From Antedon bifida (Eukaryota > Echinodermata > Crinoidea > Comatulida > Antedonidae), in contig OY727097.1 in assembly GCA_963402885.1 (NCBI GenBank), forward strand, positions 21,762,001-21,826,000: a DNA stretch of 64,000 bases, in the 5' to 3' direction. Below are positions 49,337 through 61,923 of the stretch, piece by piece. Below the pieces are notes generated by a model. That model did not search any database. It was not told the DNA's origin and was given only the letters and a program-made list of their open reading frames with translations. The translations under genes were made by a program, and so were the position numbers. The number at the start of each line of letters is the position of its first letter. Position 1 is the stretch's first letter.

Positions 49337-52300
49337 TTGCACATTAATAATAAGTGACATTAATTTTTGTTTTTTTGCTGGATTTAAGGGGACTTTTGTG
49401 CAATGGTCTTTTGTTCAAACAAATAAATATTAATAATTAACTAGACATAACATAGAGGTAATTCATAATATAACAATTAAAGAAAATTCTTTAATTAAAA
49501 ATGAATAGATAAAATAAAGCTAATTAAATTAAAGAATGTTGATGATAAGGGTTGATTTAGTTTCAAGTACGACATGTGTAATTACCATTTCAAGTACACA
49601 GCAACTTATGAAAGCGGATTCATAAATTTGATATAAATACAAGCTGTTTTGTTGAAATAATATGACTAAGTACACAAAGACCTATAGAACAATAGCTGGT
49701 GTAATTCATAATATAGAATCGAGTACTATTGATTCTGTTATTAATATAAAAATAATTCAATATCAGGGATATTAAAAATTCTTGTGTAACAGGGATACGA
49801 AGGAATGATGGTAGCAGTGAGAAGCACAACAATGTTCAGCCACTAACGTTTCACCTGGTTTAATTTGAATCCTCAACAAAAGTGCAATGGAGGAAGATTT
49901 TCTAAACAATAGAAATGAGTTTCAAACAATCTTTAACTTTAATGCGTTTTTATTTGAAAGAATAATTTCATTTCAACCTTGTGAGATTGTGTTGTGTGGT
50001 CATAAAGTAAGTTAATAGTAGAGTTTGTTTGTTCTGTCTTTATGCTATGAGCGAACGATACAATGCGACAGACAATAATTATCAGTAGGCCGGCAGGTGT
50101 CATGCTATTGTGAATACCTATCAATTGCTTTTCATCTTCAACAATAAAGAAAAGATGATTAAATGATAATAAGCTGGTAAATTTCTAAAGAAACTAGATT
50201 CAAAAACAGACAAGAGACAATTGCAAAATAAATACACACAGTCATGATTTTTTGATTAATGCGAAGCAAGCTTTACCAGTTGCCAGCATCTGCCTGTGCA
50301 CCCACGCTCACGCTCCTTATTGTTGATAAACCAAGTTCATCACTAGTCCACAATACTCAAAAGATAAAATCTGCATCTGACCGAGTGATTCCGGTCTCAT
50401 CCTCGAAAAAAAGAACAAAATACAGACGAATAGATCTTGAAGCTCCTACGTCGTATCTGGAGATCAACTCTTAAGCGCGATAACAAAACATGAATGCGCA
50501 ATACAGGTGATGAGCCAAGACGGATGAAGAAAAGATTATCTACCCCATAATTATCCTACATAAATCTCAACTTGGATTTAATGTTTTTTTTACAAAATGC
50601 AAGCATATACTAAAGAGAGCATTCAATATTCTATTGTGTTATATACTTCCATTCAATATTAAATAGATATCATGAAAATATTACTTGCCTGATAGGGTGT
50701 ACTAGTTAATAATGTGTAATAAATTGCCATAAATCAAACAAGAAAACCAAAATATTGACAGTACCTAATATTCACAATGATAAATCACTTAAAATGTCTA
50801 ATCCCATGCTTCACTTTAGATAAATATTTTCTAATATCCAGAGTATTTAATAGCAATGCAAAAGTTTAAATCAATATACAAAGTTAATCATACTACGGTT
50901 AGCAAGATGTTACTACGTTTGTTTAAATTAGAATTGTTTATTAATACATTTTGTTATATAACTTTTACTTTTATAAGGAACTTCAAATTCTGATGCTAAA
51001 AAATGAACAAATACAGTAACTTATTCTCAAACTCATCATGTAATATATTTTAAAATGTTGGATTTAACAGGACTATGGGTTATTTTTTTTCCTGAATATT
51101 ACAAATGGCTAAAATACCATATTTATTAAAGCCTCTAGACTATTTTGCCAAACTCAATTGTAAACACAAAATACCATGTTATGATAAACATACATGCCTA
51201 TTGCAAGAACTGTATATTTACATGAATTATACTTATTACTTTCCAACACAATTGTTTTAAAAATAAATGTTAACCTTATTCAATAATTTAAAAATCATAA
51301 GCATAACTTATATTTAAAACGTAGGTTTGAGTTCAACCAAGACAAATGAAAAAAACTTGTAAACACAACGGCCAAAAAGTTGTATTGATCTTGTGTTTCA
51401 CCATACCTTATTACTGTTGACTTTATACTGCATACCCAAGTACTTCAACTGTGTTGTGATTGGCTGGAACATCCATAGTTACTGAATATATGTACATGCT
51501 GAAAAAACAGGGAAAAAAGTAATGAAAAACATTAAATTTAATACTGTACGTAGTAAGGAAATGTAGGTTTTGGCTCCTACAGTAGCGCCTTCAATGGTAG
51601 CTCCCTTACACAACATAATTAGGGCTTTCAAATCATATAATGAAAAAGAGAGTACATATTTTGCATAGATGACTCCAAATGTGAAAACATTACTTATTAG
51701 AGGTAAAAATGGTATATCAAAATATATTAATTTGCTGCATTAAATGAAGCACTTTAAAAAGTTCTAATGTAACTTGAATTGAGAATAAAAAGGTTTTCAT
51801 GGGTATTTAAACAGAAAATTGTTGACTTAAAATTGCATAAATCAGAATCTACATTTGTTTTGATTGTGTATCCACTGTATTGCTTGGTGTGTATTACTTG
51901 ATATGCTAACAATAAAGTATAAATTATCAATACAGATATCTCTATGTCCAGATTTAATTAAAAAGTCATTCCATTATACTCAAGGATTTAAATACAAGAT
52001 TCAAAATAGGGCAGACCTTATTTAAATTTTAATTTCCTATCATATATCTACTGTTATTGATGCAATCCATTCAATAAACACAGTAAGCAACTACAAGGTA
52101 TTGTTCCTATACATAGTCTAAAAACTCATTTGTGCTGCTATTGTCTGCAATGAATAGGCCCTATTATTTCTGCCAGCAGATGTGTAAGTAAAGTGTTCTT
52201 GATAACAATGGAAGTCTATAGAAAGCTAAGTGGCACTGAAAAGACTTGTAGGCCATGTTGACAGAGCTCTTTTTGTAGTGTATTGATTGAATTTAGCCAA

Positions 52301-53365
52301 GGTTTATGTTGACTTCTTCTTGTGGCCTACATAGTTTATGTTCACTAGGTATACTAGCATACAAGCCAATGATCCATCTACCCCTATCGAATCACCTTTA
52401 TTATATTACATTTATTATCTAGCCTACATGGTCTCATGTTTAAAAACTGTGTATTACATTTTTTTCGAATAAAATAATACGTCGATTAAACATGGCTTTT
52501 AAATACAACAAAATTGACATTCTTTGTGAAAAACTAAAAATTATTCAAACCTAGACTTGTAACAAGTCTCTAGTTCTTTTATGCCGTACCAAGTATAAGT
52601 TTTGATTTTTTTTTCAAACTAAGTGATTTCAGCTCCACTATAGTTATGACACGTCATTTGTGCCAAAAAGTTTCGATCGATCACAATCTGGGACCTAGAT
52701 TAGCTAGGGAACAATTTACTGGCTAGCTAAATGATTAATAAGGTAATTTATAGAGTGCACACATAGTATAAAATTTTTTTGGTTATCCAATCTAATCTAA
52801 ATTATGATTCTTATCCATTAATGTCACATGAATGTCAATATATTCTAAATATGTTATTGTTGAATTTTGTATATTGTATCTGTTCTGAGGGTCCCAAATG
52901 ACTGCAATTGGTGGATAGATAACCTTCATTAAATATGGTTTAAATAAAAAAAAAAAAAAATTTGTTTATTGATGAGGGAAGGGTTAGACTCAATGCAGGG
53001 TCTACGGAGGGCTAGGTTCTGGTGATTCTTTCTAGTTTATTTTACTTACATATTTTATGAAAGATTTTGTTGTGAAAAGTAGGCCTTTATTTATTTTCTC
53101 CCATACACATGTATTCTGTACTTACCAATCGCACTTAAGTGAGATATTTTCCTGAAGTACAAAATAGATCACTTAATTCAATAAATATTCAAGTATTTCC
53201 CTTAAATTATATTCATTTAGATAGGAGATTTTAAGGGCAAGTGTTTCCCTTAGACTAAGTGTCAATGGTGAAAAGGCCACTGGATGAGCTAGCCCGAGAC
53301 TTGGGTATCAATTTGATCTATTTGCCCATCCACAATCTATAAAAATAATTGTAATTGGTGTTGAG
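49337..53365. other. AT-rich intergenic DNA
   Basis: Apart from the poly(A) retroposon end at 52860-52961, no gene or repeat is recognised. A frame at 50259-50474 (71 codons) is serine/proline-rich and of less biased composition than its neighbours, but no family is apparent. Confidence 0.55.
52860..52961 (+). repeat. Probable retroposon 3' end with poly(A)
   Basis: GTATCTGTTCTGAGGGTCCC, a purine-rich spacer, TTAAATATGGTTTAAATAAA and then 14 further A residues: a polyadenylation signal fused to a poly(A) tract, as left by retrotransposition. No coding part is recognised upstream. Confidence 0.4.
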
Positions 53366-53367
53366 TA

Positions 53368-53561
53368 ATTGGTCAGATGTTTTGCCCTACTCTAACATAA
53401 TTTGTACTTATACAGCTTGGTGATCTAGAAGTATGAAACCCCAGACTAGTGATCTGGAGGTTGTGGGTTCGAGTCCCACTCAGGAATTACGAATATTATT
53501 CTCAATTTATACTTAGTATAAAGTACAAATTACATCAGAGTAGGACAAGCATCTGACCAAT
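53368..53561. mobile_element. TA-flanked inverted-repeat element (MITE) containing a tRNA-like sequence
   Basis: Terminal inverted repeats of about 45 bp, ATTGGTCAGATGTTTTGCCC at the left and its near-complement ...AGGACAAGCATCTGACCAAT at the right, are flanked by TA on both sides (53366-53367 and 53562-53563). This is a Tc1/mariner-type target duplication. The arms differ at only a few positions. The roughly 100-bp loop contains the tRNA-like sequence annotated separately. Confidence 0.75.
53414..53490 (+). tRNA. tRNA-Thr(AGT)-like sequence, probably pseudogene
   Basis: CCAGA-CTAGTGA-TCTGG forms a perfect 5-bp anticodon stem with a 7-nt loop (anticodon AGT, Thr). GTGGG-TTCGAGT-CCCAC forms a perfect T arm with a consensus B box. 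The upstream D-arm region (TGGTGATCTAGAAG) is irregular and the acceptor halves do not pair, so charging and function are doubtful. It sits inside the loop of a TA-flanked inverted repeat, so it probably moved with that element or is the head of a SINE captured by it. Confidence 0.55.
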
Positions 53562-53563
53562 TA

Positions 53564-54699
53564 TAAAAATATTTTAATACAGAATAATGAATAATGACAA
53601 TATGTGTGCATTTGATTAATTAGATTTTTTTTTTTTCAAATATTTTTCGCACGTTATTGTAATTCAATGTATATAAAAGTATTTTGAAATATGGTTTGCA
53701 ATGAATAGAATACTAAACACCGCAACAAAGGAATTTTACTCCAAAAATGTATTGTAATGCAACCAACCATATTGAATGAATAAATCATATTTCAGTGATT
53801 TAAGACAATAACAGTGGAAACAAATATATATATAATTATTTTATTGCTTAATTATATACAATATACATATTGGATCATTTTCAGATTTTGAAATGACAGA
53901 AGAAACCATATGTTTGTAAGCTTCATTCATATGAGTGCATACACTTTTTTTTAATAAAGATATCTAGTAAATTTTGTTTGCAGACTCTAATTAAATTTCC
54001 TTTTTGTATTCTTGTTTTGTTTGTAAAAATGTGGAAAGGTTAATGAGCTCAAGTAATAATCAGGCCTAGAACATGGATGGAGATACGAGTGGTAACGGTA
54101 AGCAGAAAACCGCATAGCTTGTCCCACGTAGAATCTGTATCTATCCTCAGCGGAAACCGCCCGTCCACTCCGCGCTTTGTGTAAATGGTCATAAGGAATA
54201 ACATAGATTCTATATTTTTAATACCGTTACCGATCGTCTGTGTAAGCTGGCTTTCATTATTATTTTTTTCCCAGCCAGGCTGTCAAAAATGGCAGTGAAG
54301 GTATAGACTAAGTGTGCACTTTCAGACCATCATGAGGTTATCATGCTTCAGACCTAGCCTAAACCAACAATCAGTTGGTGCAGGGCTATCAAAGTAATAA
54401 CATGTAAGTGAACTAGAATGATTGGACAATATGGGCGATTTGTCAATACTTACATGTGATACCAAAACTTTACCACGTGTTTTTACTAAGTTCAACTTTA
54501 CGAAGACCTTAAAATATACATTTTCAAATTGTGAAACATTCGCGGATTTTGGTTTGACTATCTACCATCTTTGTTTGTTTTAATTAGCCTAGATGTATCG
54601 GCCAATCAATGAGCTTATTTTCAACAGGTTGAGCTAATGGCAAATTTTACAAAGGTGTCAGTCAATTAAGCCTACACAATACATAGTCATTACTTAGGT
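53564..54699. other. Distal upstream region of SoxB2
   Basis: AT-rich to about 54050, then more complex with CpGs (ATGGAGATACGAGTGGTAAC, GGAAACCGCCCGTCCACTCC). Likely includes proximal regulatory DNA; no coding sequence. Confidence 0.55.
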
Positions 54700-54900
54700 C
54701 ACTTTAACCAATTAACTATACGTTTACTGCTGGTAGGCGGAGTTTATTTTCTGTTGTTGGTAACGCGACCATTGATTGGTTAAACACGACCTTGAATACT
54801 TGAACATTGGCGGGCCACCCCCTGATTTCCATAATATATACATTCCTATCTCAGTTGTACTCTTTGAACTTTACCGATTTCAGTCAGTAAACCAAGGGAC
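54700..54900 (+). promoter_or_regulatory. Likely SoxB2 core and proximal promoter
   Basis: Immediately upstream of SoxB2 the sequence is less AT-rich and motif-dense: a GGCGGAG run near 54737, ACCATTGATTGGTT (54770-54783; a SOX-like ATTGAT next to an inverted CCAAT box), a GGCGGGCC block near 54809, and an ATAATATATA TATA-like element at 54831-54840. Initiator-like TCAGTT (54851-54856) and TTCAGTCAG (54880-54888) lie just after it. The TSS is therefore probably about 54850-54890, giving a 5' UTR of roughly 130-165 nt. TTTCAG at 54878-54883 could instead be a splice acceptor of an upstream non-coding exon. Inferred from motifs and position only. Confidence 0.55.
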
Positions 54901-55015
54901 AAGGCTGTGAGAGGGTGTGCAGTGCAGGGCTCGTAAAGTAACAGAGAATAAAATATACTTGTAAACCAGAACTTAAACATTTATTTGGACAAATTGCTTG
55001 TTTAACTGTATTAAT

Positions 55016-55756
55016 ATGGATATGACAACTAAACCAATGGATCATGTTAAACGACCGATGAACGCGTTCATGGTTTGGTCCAGAGGACAACGGCGTAAAA
55101 TGGCACAGGAAAACCCTAAAATGCATAATTCTGAAATTAGTAAACGACTTGGAGCCGATTGGAAATTACTTACCGAGGAACAAAAGCGACCATTTATTGA
55201 CGAAGCTAAACGACTTAGAGCCCTGCACATGAAAGAGCATCCTGATTATAAATACAGACCAAGACGGAAGCCTAAATCTTTATTGAAAAAAGACAGGTAT
55301 GCGTTTCCGATTCCGTGTCTACCAACTTCTAATGCATTAGCCGTTACCACTAGTGCAGCCGATATATTTACGTCCTCCGAGAAAGCCAGAGCCTTTCTGC
55401 CGAGTTCTCCCCATGCTTACTCTATGTTAGAAGCAAGTGCCAAATTGGAGGCTGCCCACCATGCATACCGGGCGACGGAACTAAGCAGTTTAGGATACCC
55501 GCCATCAGCTATGTACCCATCATTACATAGTGCGTTCGGAAAGTTACCACCCTCGCCCGTTGGTCATCCAGCCGCAATTTCCCCTACACATCAACAGTAC
55601 TTGTTTCCATACCCTGGAAGTTGGCCTTCTCACCACCACCATCAAGATGTACAACGTCCTGTAGCGTACGTACTAGTCAAGCCAGATATTGAACCATATC
55701 CAACACATGCATCTATAAGGCCAGCCCTACCTTTGTCCAGAGCAACGGCAATATAA
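55016..55756 (+). CDS. SoxB2: SoxB2-class HMG-box transcription factor (Sox14/Sox21-like)
   Basis: An intact 246-codon single-exon frame. Residues 9-92 are an HMG box opening with [20 protein letters not shown] and closing with [20 protein letters not shown]. The RPMNAFMVW block (13-21) marks the SoxB group, and the box is followed directly by the basic RPRRKPK tail. SoxB2 (Sox14/Sox21) rather than SoxB1 is indicated by EKARAFLP (122-129) with AYSMLE just after it, and by the C-terminal PVAYVL...IEPYP block (215-229), which corresponds to the P-x-AYIL...DPY region of vertebrate Sox14/21. A four-histidine run (206-209) precedes it. I start at the ATG of 55016 (A at -3, G at +4); the frame continues upstream to 54998 but without another ATG. 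The length matches Sox14 (about 240 residues). SoxB2 proteins bind ACAAT-type DNA in the minor groove, are nuclear, and usually act as repressors in neural differentiation. That role is family knowledge; the identity is seen in the sequence. Confidence 0.97.
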   Translation: MDMTTKPMDHVKRPMNAFMVWSRGQRRKMAQENPKMHNSEISKRLGADWKLLTEEQKRPFIDEAKRLRALHMKEHPDYKYRPRRKPKSLLKKDRYAFPIPCLPTSNALAVTTSAADIFTSSEKARAFLPSSPHAYSMLEASAKLEAAHHAYRATELSSLGYPPSAMYPSLHSAFGKLPPSPVGHPAAISPTHQQYLFPYPGSWPSHHHHQDVQRPVAYVLVKPDIEPYPTHASIRPALPLSRATAI

Positions 55757-58140
55757 CATTGTTTTATTTCTCGCAAAGTGCAAAATAGACTTTATGACGA
55801 TTCAACATGTTCAACTGGACACTTTACAGAAGGTGCATTGAATGTTGAAGACTTTATTACTATTCTTGTAAATAACGGTGATCTTGTCAAGATTGTACAG
55901 AGTAATTAACTATATATATAATGTTCAAAGAAATCTCTGAAATTAACAAAAGTTGTGGTTGGAAATACAACTTTTATTAGTTTTTCATAGTTTATTATTA
56001 AGAAAGTTTTGTAAATTAGTACTGTATTGTATAAGAGTTAAAAACTTTCTTCTTGCTGTTTAAATGTTTGTTATTACCCCACCTGCTTTCCTCTCAGGTT
56101 AGTTCGTGAAGTATACTATACTTCGTATAGAGTCTGAAGCTTTTCTCAAACGATAGAAAGTAATTTTGTTATGGGTGCTAAATTAACTGAATATCCAACT
56201 GTATATTATAGGTGATTTTGAAACAAAAACATTCCTTATGTTGTCTAAATAATTAGTAATTCAATATGCCTGCATAACGGCTCTGCTGTTTTTTACTTAT
56301 TTAGTGACAATACGGTATACAAAAAGCTGAACTAATTTTGACTTGTATTACTATAGTTATTATAACTTTTGTAGGCCCACAATGCTAATATATTTACTTG
56401 GATAATAATTACGCCACTCCTTTTCATCGAAACCACATTTTTGTTCCGACGGTTCCTAGCATGACTCCAAACAAACATATAACCACCATATTTGAGGCGA
56501 ATGAACTTCAGTCTGCCTAGCTAAAATAGCCAAAAGCTAAAACTAGAAATAAATGAAAGTGCTTTTTGCAATGTCGAGAAACATGTTTTTGTTGAAATTC
56601 TCACTTGATTTTTCTAAAGTCGCACGCACAAACAGTTTGATATTCAGAACGCTTTATATTGTTACTTTAGATTTGACATGTTGATAACTCAATTCTATTT
56701 TCATAAATATTTGTTTATTACATAATATTTCGTTACTACAATATTAAGTTAATGGTCTCCTTTCACATATCTTAGACAACATTCCATATTAATTATTATT
56801 GCTAATTAATAAGTTATGTATGATTTTCTATTTTCGTTGACAATCTTTTGAATTATGTTTATAATTTTTTCAAAAGAGCGTTTTGTATCAACAATTATTA
56901 TTATTGTTGTATCAAAGCTTAGAATTATTTACAGTATTTTATGTTTGTTTTGTTACTGTTGAAACAATGGATCTTTATCAAGCATTTGTTTGTATCATAT
57001 AGATTAATTTATATCGACAATCTCGGAAGATAATTATTTTCTTTGAGCCTAAAATTATCCCTCGATTGAATTAGAAATTTAGCATATTTAAAATTTATTT
57101 TATAAGCGTTTGCAACATGGGTTTTAATTGACGCAATTTGACGATTCACATTCAATTTTTTTTGTGGATGATACATATTTTTTGTGAAACATCACATTCC
57201 GAAGACTCATTAAAAGTTAAGAAAAAGTTCCTTATGGTAGAATTATGACGATTTGTGACTCATTTGACTAATAGATAGTATTGTAATTGTAGCCACAAAT
57301 AACGAATGAGTTGTACATACCACTCAAAATCACTTAGATTTATTGAAATACGGATGCTGCAATGAAATTAAACAAAAGCAATATTCTAATTGATCCGTTA
57401 CCATAGCTTTGACCGGCTTCAAATTGAAGCTTAACGTATTCTATAGATTACACTTTACAGTTGAATATGCTTTAAGTGACAGGTATTGTCGTGATTGTCT
57501 GTTTTAAAGACTCTCACAAACAACAAACTTATCTTCAAGTTGTTTCGTTAAGGTTGTTTTTACACGGTTTGTGTCAAATCCGACACGCGATTAAGATGGG
57601 ATATTATATACGAACACTACTGAAAATTGCTTAGAAATCAGTTTCATCTATACGAATGTGAATCGAAGTAACATTTGTTATCTAAAATGAATAATAGTAT
57701 TCAGTGATGTATTGTATTAGTGTATGATTATAAGAGATTTTGATAAATCATTTTTAAAACTATACTTCATATATTGTAGGCAATGTATAATCATTATTTC
57801 GTTCAATTATCCATCCATTTCATTTTTAGAAATATTGTTAATGTTTATATAGTTCCTACAACATAGCACAAAATCTATATTCATAGAAAATAAAATCGTT
57901 CCTTTGAAACAACAACTGTGCTTATGTCCCATGAATAATATAACTATTATATTGAATGTTTATATACAGTACACAGATTTGGAAAATCTGCAACTTATGT
58001 ATCTGGAATATAATTGTAGACCTACTGGTTTACGCCAACATACAATGTTCTGTTATTATTTGAGAGGTGATGTTTATATAGGCCTACTACGGTGTATTTT
58101 TGCAAGTGAAGAATAAAAAGTAATGTAAACGAATTGCAAT
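55757..58140 (+). other. Probable long 3' UTR of SoxB2
   Basis: About 2.4 kb of AT-rich sequence after the SoxB2 stop, without the tandem repeats or palindromic insertions found elsewhere and without a credible reading frame. An AATAAA lies at 57889-57894. A second at 58112-58117 is followed about 30 nt later by a GT-rich stretch (58145-58156), the better cleavage-site configuration. The extent is inferred; SoxB genes often have long 3' UTRs. A shorter transcript ending near 57.9 kb is also possible. Confidence 0.5.
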
Positions 58141-58156
58141 TATTAGTTGTGTGTCT
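58112..58156 (+). terminator. Candidate polyadenylation site of SoxB2
   Basis: Canonical AATAAA at 58112-58117 with a downstream TTGTGTGTCTTT-type GU-rich element starting about 30 nt later. This would place cleavage near 58130-58140. No transcript evidence is available, so this is inference from signal spacing. Confidence 0.45.
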
Positions 58157-59740
58157 TTATTGACTTTATAACTTATCGAATGCAATACTGTATCTTGAAT
58201 TTCTCAAAACAACCACGGATTCAGAAGAGTAAACAAACTTATACTGTCGTAACTGTTCATCAAAATCACATTTTATTTATTTTCTATTACAGTACATCCA
58301 ATATCTACATCATATAACATGTACCCCAGTTTAAATGTCAGAAAATAACCTGTACAGTTTACAAGAAAATTTGTATTTGTATATAACCATGCATGACATC
58401 GTCGTTAAAAAATAAATCTATATCGTTAAGGGAAAATTATTTTCTGATATAAATAGAAAATTACAATTGCGCTAATTTTGGTATGGGATTACTATGTCAA
58501 CGTCGTTTTTATTTTTAAGGTTAAACAGCTGAATACATCGTGAAACTGCGAGTGCAAACTGTTATAAGAAACAAGAACTTGAGTAAGTGTAGATCCCGAG
58601 TTCGTTCTCCATGGTTTATAAGACTGATTCCTTATTAGGGAATTTTAAACAGATTCGACATTGTATGAAGCAATGAATGATTGGTTTGTATTCCGTAAAC
58701 TTGAAAGCATTGTTACTATTGTTATAAGCTTAACAAATACAATACACACTTAACTGAAGTATAAAACGTAAGAACAACAACATAATAACATGTATGGTAT
58801 TACGTGGCAAAAGAGAAATTGTTCCACTAAAAAACAAACCCTTATTAATTAATGCCATGCAATAGTTCTTTTCAGGCAGATTCCGTGGTAAACCGCAAAC
58901 ATTTTTTATTCAATTGTTGTACTTGGCAGCCAAATCGTCAAACAATACAATTAATACAAATCTAGTATAATGTTCGTTCCATACAAATTACAAACTGTTG
59001 ATTTAGGGTTGAAATGAGAGAGCTAACAATTCAATCTCATCTAAATCACAAAGAAGAATAAAACAGTCAAAAAGCCTTGCCTTGAATCAAGGTAAACATT
59101 GTCAGACAATGCCTATCAAAGGACGTGTTGTCAGAGTATACCATCTCTATTATTTTCTATTGTTATTCCGTTTAATATGAACACAGCCGGAGAAGGTCTA
59201 ATATTGTTATTTAGTGATTGAGATGGTATTATGGACAATGAACCTGTATGCAATTCGGTAGTTTTGTGAGCAATATTAATAATAATTGACAACTCTACAC
59301 TGTACATTTGTCCATTAATATTCACTATACTATTATAAATAATATTTATTATTGAAATGAAAACGACTTATTAGTTATAAATAACTAAGGCAAGTAGGAA
59401 TATTATATTATAATAATAAATTAATAATGTAGGCCTAAATATTATAAAAAATGTTCTATCTTTATCAATTAAATTATAACGTACTTTTCGTAATTGTTAT
59501 TATTTTAATACGAGCAATGAATGCAATAGAGTGATGATTGAGGAATATTATGTTAGATAAACCGGGATATATTTGTGCCAACATTCTTATTGTACTTACT
59601 GTATATGGACAACCAATGTAATGACGGTGGTGTATGCCTACATTGATTGTATCTTCATAAACGTATTTTAAAGCATCCTTTAAAAATAACATTGTCTTAT
59701 TATAAGCACAATAATTAAATTATGTTGACAATACGTATTA
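58157..59740. other. Intergenic DNA downstream of SoxB2
   Basis: AT-rich with no recognised gene; ends at the first of the four clustered mini-palindromes. Confidence 0.6.
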
Positions 59741-59747
59741 GTACAAG

Positions 59748-59774
59748 CATGGACCTATAATGTATAGGTTCATG
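59748..59774. mobile_element. Mini-palindrome element 3 with 7-bp target duplication
   Basis: A 27-bp unit, CATGGACCTATA + ATG + TATAGGTTCATG (one mismatch between arms), flanked by GTACAAG at 59741-59747 and 59775-59781. Confidence 0.7.
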
Positions 59775-60136
59775 GTACAAGCATGGGGTTGTCGCTAAAA
59801 TTGGGAGAACTATGTACAATGCTGTTACATCTCCATCTGGATAGCGAACATGGAAGAGGCGTATCCTCGGCCGCCAGCCCTCCCCCTTCTCCTAAATACA
59901 ATAACAAAAAACACACCCTTCCGCCCCCACCCAATAACCTTACACTCATATATATTGAATACTAAATATATATTGAATAGTAAAATATTTATGAATTAAT
60001 TATTAATTAATATTATATTATTTTTATTTTTATTTTTATTTGTGTCTTTGATGTATAACGTAATTGAATTTGATAACTTGAGTGAAGAACCGTGAAGCAG
60101 GATGAATAAAGCATTACGGAAACCTCCATGATAAAC

Positions 60137-60164
60137 CAACGGACCTATGATTTATAGACCCATG
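60137..60164. mobile_element. Mini-palindrome element 4, degraded copy
   Basis: CAACGGACCTATGATTTATA + GACCCATG is recognisable as the same family but has mismatched arms. The flanks GATAAAC (60130-60136) and ATTAAAT (60165-60171) agree at only 4 of 7 positions, so it appears to be an older copy or a chance resemblance. Confidence 0.4.
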
Positions 60165-60171
60165 ATTAAAT

Positions 60172-61253
60172 TTAAATAAACTACAGAAAACAACAAAATG
60201 AACAAACAGATGTTATATTAACAATGATAACAATATATAATAAATGTTTATCACAATAACAATGGTTAAAAGGCGAACAACCGGGAAATGTCTTTAATTA
60301 ATGATAAGATAACAAGAACAATCAATAATGGACCCATGGACCGACAAAGTGGTTAATTTTGTTTCAGGATAATTTTGTATTCAAATACACCCTGTTGTAG
60401 AATGTCTCACTGTCCCTACTCTCTAATACGGATTTTTCAGACCGTTTCAGCTATATGTCTAAAATCTACACTTATTTAATATCGGATCATCTAAACTTTC
60501 CGTCAAAATACACATAGTTGTTTTAAGGTTCTGTCCTTACTAACATCGTCATTAATGTATTATAACATCCACACCAATAATGTATGAGATTGAAAGGTTG
60601 AATAATGACGAACCGCGATCTCGTTATTTTTTTTTATTGTGATTTGTTTAAATACTATAGGAGGATTGTAGAAATGTATACAAAAGTGTAGCTACACTGG
60701 TTTATAGATACACATACTGTAATGCAAAATGCGGGACATGTACCGTTATGCTGTGTAGGCCTACTATAATAATAATGTATAATACTCCCGCTTATTTTAA
60801 GTTGGGTTTGACACTGTTTACTTGGGCCCAATGGATGTGCGATCATTGTACTTCACAAATCGTGTTTGAAAATCGCACATTTCGTGACCAGACTTTAGGC
60901 GTGTGTTGCTCAGGCCATGTACTGTTCCATTCTCTTGCTGTAAATGTGAAATATGAACATAAACGAGTGAAAAACACGGTAATTATAACTAACGAATGCA
61001 TTGCTATCACACTTCAGTAACACGATCTACAAATTAGTAAAGTCTGTATCTATGTTTATGTCACTCTTGTTCTCAAAATGTTTTGTTGTATCGTTATATA
61101 CGATGTATTTCTAGAGTGATCTACATCAAATATTTCATGTTGTTTATTACAAAGACTGTCCAACAAGGGGTGTGGGTTTATTTTAGTCACTAGTCCATGA
61201 AGCTCGTCAACAACATAATAAATAATCAAAGAATGGACATACAATATAAGAAC
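60172..61253. other. Intergenic DNA
   Basis: 60790-61020 is complex with a 90-codon frame from 60748 (TWAQWMCDHCTSQIVFENRT), CpG sites and several TTCACAAAT/CGTG words. It has no recognised family; a non-coding element is as likely. Confidence 0.5.
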
Positions 61254-61260
61254 GTTAAAC

Positions 61261-61287
61261 CATGGACCTATAAATTATAGGTCCATG
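61261..61287. mobile_element. Mini-palindrome element 5 with 7-bp target duplication
   Basis: A 27-bp unit, CATGGACCTATA + AAT + TATAGGTCCATG with perfect arms, flanked by GTTAAAC at 61254-61260 and 61288-61294. Best-preserved copy of the CATGGACC subtype. Confidence 0.72.
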
Positions 61288-61569
61288 GTTAAACAACTAT
61301 AATTAGTTGTGGACCAACCATTGCTGAAGAGAAATTAAGTCAGACTTCGATTAGCCCATAGGCCCATATTTATTAATTTTGAACATCCTCCGTGCTTACA
61401 TCTCATCTTATCTAATCCTATCTTTGGGTAGCTGAGAGGAAGAGGGGATGGAGTCGGGTGGAGTAGAAGAAGGAATGTTTACATGCCACGGAATAGGTGC
61501 GTATTTGTATTATTTCAAAACAAGAAGGGGTGCGTAAAAGGAGTAATTCCGAGCGGATAAATTACCGTT

Positions 61570-61640
61570 AAAAACGAAAAGAAGAAGAAGAAGAAGAAAA
61601 AAAACCAAAACACACATAGGCCTACACACACACACACACT
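61570..61640. repeat. Microsatellite cluster (GAA)n and (CA)n
   Basis: GAAGAAGAAGAAGAAGAA-type run (61579-61598) followed by ACACACACACACAC (61625-61638). Confidence 0.85.
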
Positions 61641-61893
61641 GTATAACAAACAAACAATAAGTTAAGGTGTGGTATAAGAAATGTAATTCGGAAAAAAGAA
61701 ATTACTTTACTATATTTATGTAATTATTAAATGTGCTTCCAGTAGAATGGTTAGAACAAGTCAAAATAGATACATTGATCAGGAAACTGAATGTTCTACG
61801 TTTTTTAGTAGTTTTTTAATTAGTATAAAAAAACATTTATAACCATAAATAAAAAAAAATGTAATTGTAAGATTAGTTAAAAGTTACTATAAC

Positions 61894-61923
61894 CATGAAG
61901 CTATAAAATGTCATAGCTCCATG
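61894..61923. mobile_element. Mini-palindrome element 6 with 7-bp target duplication
   Basis: A 30-bp unit, CATGAAGCTATAAAATG followed by TCATAGCTCCATG, of the AGCTATA subtype with a longer centre, flanked by CTATAAC at 61887-61893 and 61924-61930. Confidence 0.68.

Noticed and set aside
53414..53490. Functional tRNA-Thr gene
   Set aside because: The acceptor stem does not pair and the D arm is irregular, and it sits inside a transposon-like inverted repeat.
54998..55015. Extended SoxB2 start at 54998
   Set aside because: The codon there is TTG; the first in-frame ATG is 55016, in good context and matching the family N-terminus.
60320..60350. AATGGACCCATGGACCGAC as a further mini-palindrome copy
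   Set aside because: Contains half-arm words but no inverted partner or flanking direct repeats.
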